Assembly (NCBI GenBank): GCA_036426205.1
Contig: CM071573.1
Coordinates: 47,842,214-47,906,213, forward strand
Reading direction: 5' to 3'
Origin: Ascaphus truei
Lineage: Eukaryota; Chordata; Amphibia; Anura; Ascaphidae
DNA length: 64,000 bases
The position numbers and the translations under genes were made by a program. Under the pieces are notes generated by a model. It worked only from the letters and a program-made list of their open reading frames with translations. It was not told the DNA's origin and ran no database searches. Shown piece after piece: positions 34,276 through 45,678 of the stretch; positions within the stretch are counted from its first letter, which is position 1, and every line of letters begins with the position of its first letter.

Positions 34276-34710
34276 TGCAGGGTACATGCAACCACACATG
34301 CGGGTTCTCTTGATAAGGCTTCTTTATTGGAGCCTTGAAAACATACAGCACACAAAACAAATAGCTTCTCTTCAGCAGACAAAAACAAATAGCTTCTCTT
34401 CAGCATAGAAAACAAGGAAGCTTTTTTCAGCATGTAGGACACGACAGTTCATCACCATTACTTTGAAAAACAGACCTTATCATCCGTAGTCTCTTCAGTA
34501 TTCAGTCCTTCTCCTGACCAGCTAGGCTGCATGTGTTGTACAGCCTGGGGTTTTTTAAAACACCTTGATTATGCAGCTGGGACCATTTCTAATTGTCAGG
34601 AGCTTTCCCAGATGAAAATTAAACCTCGTCACTGCTGCACTGCATCTACATATACGTCGCCAGCAAGAGCTGGTGACGTTCATTCACCCTGTCACGGTGT
34701 TTTTTTAACA
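34276..34710 (-). mobile_element. Probable 5' LTR of the gypsy element
   Basis: On the minus strand the block ends CCCTGCA just before the primer-binding region and has an AATAAAG polyadenylation signal about 45 bases earlier (34320-34326), as an R-U5 segment should. The outer end near 34710 is approximate. Confidence 0.55.
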
Positions 34711-34787
34711 GCTATTTAAATGGAGGGCAATATGCTTATGGATTTTTTTAAATTGTGTGAACTCTACATAGTGAGTTCATATATATT

Positions 34788-35616
34788 TGTGAGGATTGGA
34801 CTTCAGTCCCCCCCCCCCGTAACGCGTCACGTTACAAGTCAGGTGATGCACCTCACACTGAGGTTGCGCACAAGAGTCGTGCTAGCAGGAGGGGGACACC
34901 GCGTGATTGGGCTTAGCCCCCGCTCCTCGCCTCTCATGACATGTCCGTGACGCCCCCCGGATGAAGATACGCGCAAGCGCCATGCCGCACCTACTAGGAT
35001 TGGGTCTTTCAGCCCCTGCAACGGCTTCTATGACGTCATGGTGGACCGTTCCAAGCACTGATAGGACTACAAGCCGGGCGCTGCACTAAACACAGGCATG
35101 CAAGGGGTTAATACCATCAGCTATCCACACCTGCCATACACCCTGCCTATTAGTGGACAGACTATGTCTAATGACTCATTGCTTACAGCCTTGTGCTTGC
35201 TCTCTCATTGGCTACTGATCTTTAATATGCCCGCCTTGCCTCAAGCAAATTGACTGAGCATAAAATTCTGTTTGTGTATCGTGTGCTTGCCTCAAGCATC
35301 CTGCCTGCATTCTTGTCTGCTTCTTTGTGCCTTGATCCCAGCTTTTACACTTGGACTACTGCCTTCCTGACCCCTAGACCACGGCCCTGCTTCCTGGCTC
35401 CCACCATCTCTCCTCCTTGACACCGGTCTACGGATACGATAATTCTACCTTCTCCAATCCCAGACCACGGCGACTATCACAACCACCCTGACTTCTCCTA
35501 TCCTGACCCGCTACACGACCCATACTCTGCAACTGCCGGCGCGGTTGTAGTCGGTGGCCACTCACATCCCCACCTCAGCCTCGCGTTCCGTCCTGCTTGT
35601 GGTGAGCACCCCTACA
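34788..35616 (+). mobile_element. Solo LTR with 5-bp target duplication
   Basis: The 829-bp block starts TGTGAGG, ends CCCTACA, and is flanked by ATATT on both sides (34783-34787 and 35617-35621). Its 3' part (CCAATCCCAGACCACGGCG and similar words) resembles the LTR at 2614-3394. No internal sequence adjoins it. Confidence 0.8.
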
Positions 35617-35621
35617 ATATT

Positions 35622-36639
35622 CAAGCAAATAGTTATTTTCTCCTTTTCCCGCTCTTGATGCTGCTGGGGGATGCTGTCCCAGCTGGAGGGTTCTAGACAT
35701 TAGTTTCACCAATCCCCGTGGGGTGCCACTCCGAGCACGGGAAGTTTTCAGTGGTCAATATACTTAGGAGGTATATATAGATTCCTAGATGTGGGTGGGG
35801 CTATGACTCTGCCGAAGCTACAGCCCAGTGAAAACACGTTGAGTCGTAACCGGTGTATATGAATGAGAGGATGGGGAGAGGTCTGGTCTTCTTTTCTCAG
35901 AGGCCTAACCGGAAATTATGCCGCAGGCACACAAAAGACCCAGCGGACAGCGGAAGCGGTGAGATCGTTGACTCACCGTGTATTCGGAATCTTGATTATT
36001 GTTTTTAACATCTTAAAGAACTTACCTCTTGTAAGCTTTGAATCTGGAGGGCTTTTATTGTAAGAATACTTTTAATATTGTTGATATCGTCTGCACTATT
36101 TGTGTGTTTTCTCCAGAGAATCAACGTATTTTAAAGCCCACCTGACACCCATTTACCACTTTGCCTGAATTCAGCACACTATTGTGAGTAGAACTATTTG
36201 TTGGTTTCTGCACTGTTTCCTGCAATACTGCGCTATGTAGTTTTTCTGTTTCTCCTCTCTCCTCGGTGCTGTCCCCCGCTCCCCTTCTTTGGGAGGATTA
36301 CTTTTGAGAGAGACTATCAAGACAGTTTCTACCTGAAGGGTTGAGTGGAGAAGTGCATTTTTTTATTCATACATTTTTCACTATTTGTTTTAATTATTAT
36401 TTTTCTAAATTTACTTGGTAACTTATTTGCATAATTGGCTGTCTATACAACCTATTAATATATTATACACTTTTGCACATTCATCTATGTTTATTGAATT
36501 AATAGTTTGAGTACTAGTCATGTTTTTTTTTTGGGGGGGAGGGTGTTCTTACAGTACTTATGGTGATTGTGTATTAGCTGTGTAGGAAGCACCACCCTAG
36601 TTTTTATTGGGTTAAGTCATTCAATCTACCTGTGCCTCC
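35622..36639. other. Unassigned AT-rich sequence
   Basis: No gene was found. A GC-richer patch around 35820-35960 contains no recognisable domain. Confidence 0.3.
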
Positions 36640-36765
36640 ACAGCAAAATTAGATTGTAAGCTCTATAGGGCAGAGACTCATTGTGCCTTCAAAATTCTAT
36701 GTACCTTTTGCGTATACTTTCAGCCGCTATAAAGGAAGTATTTTAGTATTTAGTATTATTTCCCA
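36640..36765 (+). mobile_element. Fragment of an L2/CORE-SINE-type 3' end
   Basis: TTAGATTGTAAGCTCTATAG followed by GGGCAGAGACT and a short TATTTAGTATT tail match the common 3' end of L2 LINEs and the SINEs that depend on them. Confidence 0.6.
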
Positions 36766-36779
36766 GGGCTAACATTTAG

Positions 36780-37225
36780 TGACTTCACCACCTCCATCCA
36801 CACAGGGAACTCCCACCACCCTCATCAACACAGGGACCCCCACCATCGTCATCCCATATGCGACACCTACCACCCTTATCCACACAAGGGGACCCCCCCA
36901 CCCTTATACACACTGGGGACCCCCACCACCTTTATCCACACTGGGGTCCCCCACCACCCTTATCCACACAGGGGACCCCCACCACCCTCTTCCACACTGG
37001 GGACCCCCACCACCCTTATCCACACAGGGGACCCCCACCACCCTTACCCACACAGGGGACCCCACCACACTTATCTACACAGGGGACCCCCCACCCCTCT
37101 TATCTACAACAGGGGTCCTCCACCATCCTCTTCCACACAGGGAACCCCACCACCCTCATCCACACAGGGACCCAACGAGCCTCATCCTCACAGAGACCCC
37201 CCCACCATCATCCTCCAAATAGAGC
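36780..37225. repeat. Minisatellite, ~15 units of ~30 bp
   Basis: Units read CACACAGGGGACCCCCACCA plus CCCTTATC with slight variation. The proline/histidine-rich frames (DPHHPYPHRG) are translations of the repeat. Confidence 0.9.
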
Positions 37226-38659
37226 CCCAACCACCGTCAGCTCTCAAAGACTGTTTCAGACTGGTTACACATATTGACAATAAATACACAAATTAGGTCA
37301 TAAGCTCTTTGGCTCTTGGCTACTCCACTCATGTTTGAATGTCTACCCTCGGCATAGTTACAGAGTGAATTATTAAGAATACTGCAAAGCTACAAAATGC
37401 CTCAGTTGGCCAACCCAATGCTGCTTTAAATGAGCTCACAGCATGTAGTTATATCCTCAGATTTTTTTACAGCACTGGTGTAGTTTGCAGTGCTATATTA
37501 AAATAGGAAATACATTAGTAACTATACTAAGATAACGTTAGGGATATGTGTTTAAAGGATTAAATAACCCAATTAGTAACAAGGTGCAGAGTTATACTTC
37601 ATGTATTGAACTATGGCTCCCTTAGTGGATGATGACTCCAACTTAGGTTGTTGAGTTTTGGTTATTAGTCAGTGGCTCCCATGACTCTGTCCCATTCTGT
37701 GGTTGTATCATGGTGATTGTGCACTAGTATCTATGCATAGTGGTTTATTAGTTTGTAAAGTCATTTGTGAGCTATGGAAATTAATCACCTCATAATTGGA
37801 TGTCACAAAGTGGTAATTTCCTGATTTTTGATCCGTGTGATTAACAGTCAGAATTTGACCTGAACATACTTTTTTATAGGAAGAGGATTGTGCATTAGCC
37901 CATTGCTGAAAAAAATCTTCATTGTCCTAGAAAAAAATGGGGGAAGAGACACTTCTGTGGTTAACTAATACAACAGGAACAACATTCACCAATTTCAGGA
38001 ATGCTAAGGTCCCTTCACAAGGTATGTGTGACGTTTATGTTGAACCTCTGGACTTATTCATTGAGACATGCACTCAGATAGACAGTGTCTTTGGGTTTCT
38101 TATACATTGCTTCCCTTAACTTATCGGTAAATAGGCAGTAGTGACCCATTTCATTCATGGGCAAAATACTCTTTGTGTAAGTAAGGTGTTCTTTCTTATA
38201 ACCTATGTTTGTTTCCTAACACTTGCCACTCTGCTGTGTAGCTAATTGAGTTGACATCCGACAGGTATTGTTCATAGTCATGGTAAATGATCACAGGCAC
38301 AGGGTTGGTGCTAACCCCCCGATAAAGCCATGACGCTTAACCATGACTCACTAGCCAGAACTTTCCAACGTCCCAGCCACTCAGCTGACCCCCCGTCAGC
38401 CACGAAATGGTCCCCAGGTACTCAAAGCCAATGTACCCTACCTCTCGCCCACCCAGCCACCACCAGGCATACCGTAACTGAGCCCCATCTGACAAGGTTA
38501 TCCTGTACTTGCCCCCAGCACAACCATCACAATGGGGCTATTTAACCCCTTAAGCTAGCCCCAGACTTCCAGACCCGCCAAAACTTCCAAACCTGATCTG
38601 AAAACATAACCGAGTCAAAACCGTGCGATAATCACCCTCCAGATGGCTCTACATCAGCA
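37226..38659. other. Unassigned sequence
   Basis: No gene is supported. A 60-codon frame at 37937-38119 shows no motif and I could not link it to the missing first exon of STYK1. Confidence 0.3.
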
Positions 38660-39520
38660 GTGCGCAAGCTGGGGGGCGTGCCCCCGTTTGGGGGGAGGCG
38701 CAAAATTATTTGGGGGGACGCAGGCGGCGTGCGGCGAAACCTGGGGGCGGGCAGAGGCTGTGCAACGGGCAGCCAAGAAGTCAAGCTCTGTGCTGCTGCT
38801 TCTCTGTGCTGTGGCTTGCTGCGGGTTAGGGCTTCTCTCTGCACACAGACAATCCCTCCTCCTCCTGTCTGTTTGCAGTAGCACACGGGGGACCAGAGCA
38901 TGCTTGTACTCCCCCCCCCCCCAGGTGAAAGTGTGTGCTGTTATGATTGTGTGTTGTTTGTGTGTTGTATTGGTTGTGATTGAGTGTGGTGTGTGTTGTT
39001 TGGTTGTTGTTGTGTTGGTGTGTTGGTTGTGTTGTGGGTGTTGTGCTTGCTTGTGTGGGTGTTGTGTTCTGTGTGGTATGTGACTTGTTGTGTTGTTGTG
39101 TGTTGGTGTGTTGTGTGGTGGGTGTTGTGCTTGGTGTGGTTGGTTGTTGCTATGTGGGTGTTGTGATTGAGTGTGGGTTTTGTGTCTGTGCTGGTTTGTT
39201 GAGTATGTGTTTGTGTGTGTGTGTTGTGATTGGTGTGTGGTGTTGTGTTGCGTGTGTGGTGTTTGTTTGGTTTGATTGATGTGGTGTGTTGGATTGAGTG
39301 TGGTGTGTGTGTTGGTGTCTGTGTGTGTTGTGTTGGTTGTGATATGAGTATGGTGTTCTCTGTGTGGTTAGGATTGCGTATGTTGTGCTGTGTCTGTGTT
39401 GTGATTGTGTGTGGGTGTTGTGATTGAATGCAGCGGTGCGCAAACCGGTGGCGCAAGATTATCTAGGGGGTGCGCCGGTGGGTTTTGGCGAAACCTGGTG
39501 TGTGCATGCCGGCAGACTCT
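38660..39520. repeat. GT-rich cryptic repeat between two related GC-rich ends
   Basis: Positions 38930-39430 are a degenerate GTGTTGTGTTG tract on the plus strand. It is flanked by two similar segments in the same orientation: GTGCGCAAGCTGGGGGGCG...GGCGAAACCTGG (38661-38750) and GTGCGCAAACCGGTGGCGC...GGCGAAACCTGG (39436-39500). Their CAGCAGTGCGCAA-like starts recall hAT transposon ends. Confidence 0.55.
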
Positions 39521-40961
39521 GTGCACGGAAGGGTGAAAAGCTGTGCCGCGGCCAAGAAGGAATGTGACGAGCGAGGCAGCCAAAAATGTGCACGGGCGGG
39601 CGAACAGGATAGTGCAGGTGGTGCCACGTGATGGTGTGGTGACGTGACAGGGCTTCGGAGGTACAGTGGAGTAGCACGCCCCAGGCTGTGAATGTCAAAC
39701 CCCCTCTTCCGGTGTCATGCCCTGCAATACCTGCTGTGGTCCTGCTCTCCCGCTGGCAACCTGCTTCACTGCGATCCACTGCAAGTGAAAGGGTAGGCTG
39801 CCACTATATCAATTATACTATGAATGTACAGATAATTAAAAAAAATGAAAACACAACATTGAATGGAAAAAATAAAAATATAATACATAATACTGTAGGT
39901 TAGTAGTATGGATGACACTGGGGACAGCAACCAAAGAGCAGGGAGATAAAAAGCAAATGGGAGAAGACAAAAGTGGGGAAGGAAAAGGGGGCGGAGGGGA
40001 GAGAGGGAAAGGAGGTTCGCAAGAGTTGATGAATGTCCCCACCCAAACAGGATTGCCTTGTGGCACGTACGCTCTCCGCAATTTGGCGCTTGGTAAGACA
40101 AAACAAAATTATCTTGAGACGCGCTCAGCAGGAGTCAATGCCCACACACACACACACACAGCCACAAAGCCCACACACAAAAATAGCCTCCCGATCCTCT
40201 CGCATGCCCGGCGTGCTGTCGTGCTTGCAAATTATGTCATGACAAGGACCTGTGCTGGCATGCTTGAGAGTTGGTGAAGTACCGTCTCTCAGCGGCATTG
40301 TGGACGCAGCCTAATTTTGCAAGCGCGAGCTGTTGAAATAGGTAAGTATTCTGACATATTTGTATTACATTGTATAACGTTTATAAATCTCTCACACCCC
40401 ACTGCCTGCCTATAACCCCAACCCCCGGCCAAACCCCCTCCTCCACCCGGAATGTTAACCGGTGACCAGATGGGGGTGGTCTGGCGGAGGAGCAGAGGTG
40501 CCTAGGCTTGTCAGTAACGCCAACCTCACCTAGGGCTCAATGCTTTCTTTATTGCAGCTTCAAAATAGAATTCGTTGGCCAGCACCTTTAAACCCTTTCA
40601 CTGCTGTGTTAGTTTGCAGGTGCAGTTAGTAACCCAGTTATCAGCCATGGGGGAAGTCCCCCTTCGCTCCCCCACACGCTCCCTGCTGGAATGTGCACGA
40701 CTGACCAATATGTGCAGTAAGTACACACTGGACCTGTAACTTACTTGTGCCTGATTGTTTCCTGCATTCTGCTACTGTCTTTCCTCCAGCTCCGCATTGT
40801 TATTAAGCGCCTCCCCCACTCGCTACTACCCTTTATCACCCATTTAGTTCTGCGGCCAGTGAACCTTTTTCTGTTGGTACCCAACTCTTACATTTTGCTG
40901 GATATGTCGTGGATCTGTGTGCTGGCTTCACACATGCAGCAAGTTCAATTATACAGCGCTC
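39521..40961. other. Unassigned region upstream of STYK1
   Basis: A (CA)n tract lies at 40142-40161. TTTTGGACGCAGCC-type words near 40300 may be the edge of a MITE. No exon could be assigned. Confidence 0.3.
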
Positions 40962-41570
40962 TCGCGCTCTCCAGTCACAGACATATCATTATGCAGTAAT
41001 TCTCTCTCTCTTCTCTCTCTCTCTCTCTCTCTCACAGTACATCAGTATGCAGTAACACCATATCTCTCTGCAGTTACGTAACTATCAGTGTGTGTTAATA
41101 CTCTGTTCCAGTCACAGTAACACACATCGTGTGCGATAATACATCTCTGTAAGTCACTAACACATCAGTGTGCGATAATACGATCTCTGTAGTCACAGTA
41201 ACACATCAGTGTGCGATAATACGATCTCTGTAGTCACAGTAACACATCAGTGTGCGATAATACGATCTCTGTAGTCACAGTAACACATCAGTGTGCGATA
41301 ATACGATCTCTGTAGTCACAGTAACATATCAATGTGCGATAATAATCTCTCTAGTCACAGTAACATATCTGTATGCGGTAATACTCTCTCTCTCCAGTCA
41401 CTAACATCAGTATGTGGTAATACACTCTCTCCAGTCACAATATCATATCAATGTGTGGTAATACTCTCTCTCATTACACTAACATATCAGTGTTCGATAA
41501 CACTCTCTCTCCAGTCACAGTAACATATCAGTATGTGGTAATACTCTCTCCAGTCACAGTAAAATATAAG
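40962..41570 (+). repeat. Splice-site-like tandem array, part 1 (~15 units)
   Basis: Units of about 40-48 bases each carry a pyrimidine tract (CTCTCTCTCCAG), then TCACAGTAACATATCAGTAT, then a G-rich GTAATA. The pyrimidine tract plus AG plus AACATATCAGTATG has the same spacing as the acceptor and first bases of the STYK1 exon at 43566. Four units at 41150-41320 are almost identical (TGTGCGATAATACG variants), showing recent local expansion. Confidence 0.85.
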
Positions 41571-41572
41571 TA

Positions 41573-42009
41573 CAGGCAGTCCTCGGTTATCCGACACAAT
41601 GCGTTACTCAAAATGGCGTTGGATAGCGAAACGTTGTAAAGCGAAACACGTTTTCCCATAGGAACACTGTTTAAATGAAAGGTTCCGTTACTGAAGGCAT
41701 TTTTAATGCTAAAATACACAAAATATTTTACGCAGACAATAAGATATGCAGCACACACAAATTATATAGTGCATATATTGTATTATATATATATAATATA
41801 ACATAATATATAATATAAAAATATAATATATTATATAGTATAATATAGTATAATATATATATATTATATACACAAACAACTTTGCAAAGCGTCGTAAAAG
41901 CGTTGGATAAGCCGTTTTGGCGTTGTAAAAATTAACATAGGTATGCATTGCATAGCGTTGGATAAGCCATTCGTTGTAAAACGAAGCGTTGTAAAACGAG
42001 GACTGCCTG
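41573..42009. mobile_element. Pogo/Tigger-like MITE with TA duplication
   Basis: The 437-bp insertion begins CAGGCAGTCCTCGGTTAT, ends with the complement of CAGGCAGTCCTCGTTTTAC, and is flanked by TA (41571-41572 and 42010-42011). The middle is a nearly pure TA palindromic tract (41760-41875). There is no transposase. It splits the tandem array, so it is younger than the array. Confidence 0.88.
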
Positions 42010-42011
42010 TA

Positions 42012-42324
42012 TGCAGTAATACTCTCTCTCTCCAGTCACAGTAACATATCAGTATTCTGTAAAACTCTCTCTCTCCAGTCACAGTAACATATCAGTATGC
42101 TGTAATACTCTCTCTCTCTGACACTCTCCAGTCACAGTAACATATCAGTATTCTGTAAAACTCTCTCTCTCCAGTCACAGTAACATATCAGTATGCTGTA
42201 ATACTCTCTCTCTGTCTCTCTCCAGTCACAGTAGCATATCAGTGTGCAATAATACTTGCTCTCTCCAGTAACATATCAATATACGGTAATACGTTCTCTC
42301 ACTCCAGTCACAGTAACATATCAG
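42012..42324 (+). repeat. Splice-site-like tandem array, part 2 (~8 units)
   Basis: Same units as at 40962-41570, with the consensus CTCTCCAGTCACAGTAACAT followed by ATCAGTATGCTGTAATAC. Confidence 0.85.
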
Positions 42325-43184
42325 TGTCACGTACGACACCCAGCTAGCACGCGACCTGCATACAGGACAAGGGTTAATACTGACGCTCGCAAGCGCTCCC
42401 ACTTTTAACCTCCGCAAAGGTCCGTCAAATGGACAATATCTCCTCTACAGGATCAAGGATCAATTCACAACCCGCAAACTGTCTCACTCTTCACCCCCGC
42501 AAAGGTCCCTCAAATGAGTTGTATCTCCCCTCAATCCATCCCAATATACCACCACCACGAACAGCACACAAGTGAGCACGTGACATAGATATGCAACCAT
42601 TGTTAATACACACGGCTACTCTAGCCAACCCCCCTTTCTCTGCAAGTAACCAGTATTTAAATGTCCCGGTCACATGACGCAGGAGATTTAAACATTGCAG
42701 AGGGATACCGGCACCCCATAACGGGGCCTATATCTTAGTAAGCAAGAGGTCCCCGGACCTGAAATCAATGTGGTTCTGCTCCAGTGATCCCCTGCTCCAG
42801 CACACTAGTATTTAAATAAAAATAACTTCATTATCTTAGCAGCTAGCCCGAGGTTTCCTTACCCCCACTTACAAACGGTGACAACACAGTTTTGTGGAAG
42901 TAAAAATTTTGGACACAGCTATATTACTTTAACTACGTTTGAAAATAAACTGTCAGCCAGCCAATAGTCATTTATCGTCTGGCGGAAGACCTTCTCCAAA
43001 ACCGCCCATCTGCCACCTACACCTGGTCCCCTTTCTGGCATCTTGGCCTAACCGCATAAGTTAGAGCTCCGCTTCCTAAGACTTGTGCCAGGGGTACAGC
43101 CTGCACAATCTCGTCGGGGGACCGGCGTCTGAAACCCGACCGCATAAGTTGGAGTTTCACGGTGCCCTTAAGCTGACTGGCAAG
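42325..43184. mobile_element. 860-bp insertion in the array, LTR-like, unclassified
   Basis: The block starts TGTCACGTACG and interrupts the array; ATATCAG occurs on both sides (42318-42324 and 43185-43191), which may be a 7-bp target duplication or simply the array unit. Inside, 42690-42800 holds one arm of the 16399-16654 palindrome family. Two related phrases CCGCATAAGTTRGAG (near 43052 and 43140) suggest internal duplication. It might be an old LTR, but its right end (CTGGCAAG) is not a standard CA end. Confidence 0.55.
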
Positions 43185-43505
43185 ATATCAGTGTGTGGTA
43201 TTACTCTCTCTCTCTTCAGTCACAAAAACATAACAGTATACGGTAATACTCTCTCTCCAGTCACCGTTACTTATCAGTATGCAGTAATACTTTATCTCTC
43301 TCCAGTCACAGTAACATATTGGTATGTGGTAATACTCTCTCCACTCACAGTAACATCTTAGTATGTGGTAATACTCTCTCTCCAGTCACAGTAACATATC
43401 AGTATGCGGTAATACTCTCTCCACTCACAGTAACATCTTAGTATGTGGTAATACTCTCTCTCCAGTCACAGTAACATATCAGTATGCAGTAATACTCTCT
43501 CTCTC
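43185..43505 (+). repeat. Splice-site-like tandem array, part 3 (~7 units)
   Basis: The array resumes and ends 60 bases before the real STYK1 acceptor. Units such as CTCTCTCCAGTCACAGTAAC followed by ATATCAGTATGCGGTAATAC repeat here. Confidence 0.85.
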
Positions 43506-43565
43506 TCTCGTTCCTCAGTGGAGTCCGTACGAGTTGATAATGTTACATGCTTTCTGTGTCTCTAG

Positions 43566-43694
43566 TTGTCCAAACATATCAGTATGAGGTGATAGTGGTC
43601 CCTGTATTTCTGATCGGGATCTCGGTGCTTCTGCTGGCTATCATCTTATGTCTTCGATATCGAAAACGGAAATCCTCGGAGGACCCGACACAAG
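43566..43694 (+). CDS. STYK1: STYK1 exon: juxtamembrane and transmembrane segment
   Basis: The acceptor is GTGTCTCTAG at 43556-43565 and the donor GTAACC at 43695. Reading starts at the second base of a codon and ends with one base left over. It encodes QTYQYEVIVVPV, a hydrophobic membrane helix (about 20 residues from VVPVFLIGISVLL), and a basic stop-transfer stretch RYRKRK. QYEV followed by IxVP matches vertebrate STYK1. The start of this exon resembles the repeat unit of the preceding array. Confidence 0.9.
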
Positions 43695-43843
43695 GTAACC
43701 TCTCTTCTCAGAGCGACATTGACTTCTTTGACTCATTTTCTGACTGTTTTAAAACATGTGGAACTGGCGATTTAGGACCTGAAACTAAAGGGGCCGTCCC
43801 ATGTAGCAGATTGAAAAAAAACAACAATATTTGTTAAAAACTG

Positions 43844-44073
43844 CAGCTCAACCCCGTTATAACGCTGTGCTTGGGGTCCAAAGAATCACATTGTGATATA
43901 AGCGTATCACGTTAGAAATATTGTACAATTGTATGCATTGTACAATAAAGTTTTTAAGACATCAATAATCGTGTTGTACTGTATTCATAAATACGAAAAT
44001 TGGGAGCCACGCTTGCATCACGTTATAAGCGGATTCGCGTTGTAACCGATCGCGTTATAATGGGGTTGAGCTG
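43844..44073. mobile_element. MITE with CAGCTCAACCCCGTTATAAC termini
   Basis: The 230-bp element in STYK1 intron has inverted ends CAGCTCAACCCCGTTATAAC and the complement at 44052-44073, with TA after the right end and TG before the left one. The ends match those of the element at 51984-52429. Confidence 0.8.
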
Positions 44074-45182
44074 TACTCGGTGTAAACGACTTCGTTAGAA
44101 AGATATCATTACACTTTAAATACCAATTTTATTTATTTGTAGCCCTTGAAAAATAAATGTTTTCGTCTTCAGGTCTGCTGAATACATGCAAGAAATTAGA
44201 TAAAGATTGTAAAAAAAAAAACTTATATTATTTTAAAATTCTATACTTGTTTTTTTAAAACCCCGACTGGGCTATTTAGTCCAAGCTGCTTTTTAAAAAA
44301 ATAAATACATTTGTATCAATACAATCCGCACAATAAGTAATTAGCTGAATTGCTGATTAATCCGTTCTCCTGTAATCAATCGGCAAAGATTCGGCTCAGG
44401 GGTTCACTAAATGGCTGTCAGTGAAGCAGAGGAGGACCAAAGATGCAAAGTTCTGTGAGGAAGATCATGTGACCAGGCAGTCACTAGATACAATTGGTGC
44501 TGGGCTCAAAAAAGGGTGTGCCAGAGCCTGCCTCAGAAGAATAAGGGGATGTGACTTTGTAAATGGTTGCTATAGAAACAAAAAATGATTGTTATATTAT
44601 AATACATTAAAAATGTCATACGTTAAAAAAATGTAAAAAATGCTACAAGTATTTTCTCATAGTACAAAACTGATTTACTAAAAAAAAAACACGTGTAGGA
44701 TATTGCTCAGTCTGCAGCTTTAATTTTGGACACCTGGGCCAATAGGAAGCCGTGACATCATCCATTTCGTCTTCCTATTGACTTACATTGCCAGTACTTT
44801 TAAACCTGCCGAGCTGCCACCAGCGCCCCCTACTGAGGTGTCTCTGGGAGCAGTGTGTCCCGGAGCTGACATTAACATAGGTCTACTCCGGGGGCCCCCT
44901 GCTTCCCACCAAGGGGGAAAAGGTTTTTGTCTGCTCCTTTAATTTAACTAATTTGTCAGAATTGGCTAACAAGAAATTGCCTACATTGACAGGCAATCAG
45001 ACAGTGTCATTTGGAACAGCACTGCTTACAGTACTAAATATGGGACATTATGTACTAAAACGCTAATATAAATTTAAAAAGAGAGATACTAATATATATT
45101 GTGGGAAAATTGACATATACTGTAGGGGCCTATTCTATAAGCCTCAGTCTGATTATGGGTCTGGTGCTGGCTCTATTTGCAG
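44074..45182. other. STYK1: STYK1 intron sequence, unassigned
   Basis: AT-rich, with poly(A) runs and GGGGGCCCCCTGCTTCCCACC-like words near 44890 that may be an eroded arm of the 16399-16654 family. No other feature was seen. Confidence 0.35.
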
Positions 45183-45422
45183 ATCAACAGGTTCAGAAAA
45201 GCAGCAAAAGTGTCAGCTCAGGGATCACTCCTGAGGAGCTGTCTCTGGAGGGAGTGCTGAGGGCACGAGATGCCTCCCTGCAGGTTTTGGAGACCCCCCG
45301 GGACAGGATCAGGGAACCCCTCCAGCTGGTGGGAGAAGGAAGGTTTGGCCCTGTCTACAGGACAGTGCTGAGGGAGTCAGATGGAGGGCGAGAAAGGGAC
45401 ATCATCATCAAACAGCTGAGAG
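45183..45422 (+). CDS. STYK1: STYK1 exon: linker and kinase N-lobe
   Basis: Acceptor CTATTTGCAG, donor GTAAGA at 45423. Entry and exit phases are 1, agreeing with the neighbours. After a polar linker (SSKSVSSGITPEEL) the glycine loop reads VGEGRFGPVYRT, and the lysine equivalent to the VAIK lysine lies in DIIIKQLR. The loop is a full GxGxxG here, which is unusual for this family as I recall it. Confidence 0.9.
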
Positions 45423-45458
45423 GTAAGAGACACCACACACACAGCAAGTCAATATATT

Positions 45459-45678
45459 CATATTTATACGTAGAGATGGGCATATTTATACGTAGAGATG
45501 GGCATATTTATACGTAGAGATGGGCATATTTATACGTAGAGATGGGCATATTTATACGTAGAGATGGCCATATTTATACGTAGAGATGGGCATATTTATA
45601 CGTAGAGATGGCCATATTTATACGTAGAGATGGGCATATTTATACGTAGAGATGGGCATATTTATACGTAGAGATGGG
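45459..45678 (+). repeat. 22-bp minisatellite, ten units, in STYK1 intron
   Basis: Ten perfectly spaced 22-base units, each containing CATATTTATACGTAGAGATG. Only two units differ, by one G-to-C change. The array starts 36 bases after a STYK1 donor site. The last unit runs directly into the terminus TAGAGATGGGCGAACC of the adjoining repeat element. Confidence 0.95.

Noticed and set aside
36779..37277. Proline/histidine-rich frames of up to 147 residues
   Set aside because: Translation of a ~30-bp minisatellite; three overlapping frames look alike.
37937..38119. MGEETLLWLTNTTG frame as the missing STYK1 first exon
   Set aside because: The residues do not resemble known STYK1 N-termini, and no donor with the required phase follows in a plausible place.
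38941..39456. Cysteine/valine-rich and Thr/His/Asn-rich frames over the GT-rich tract
   Set aside because: Low-complexity translation of a GTGTTG repeat in both directions.
45459..45678. CRISPR-like regular 22-bp array
   Set aside because: Units are contiguous without spacers, and the context is a vertebrate intron.
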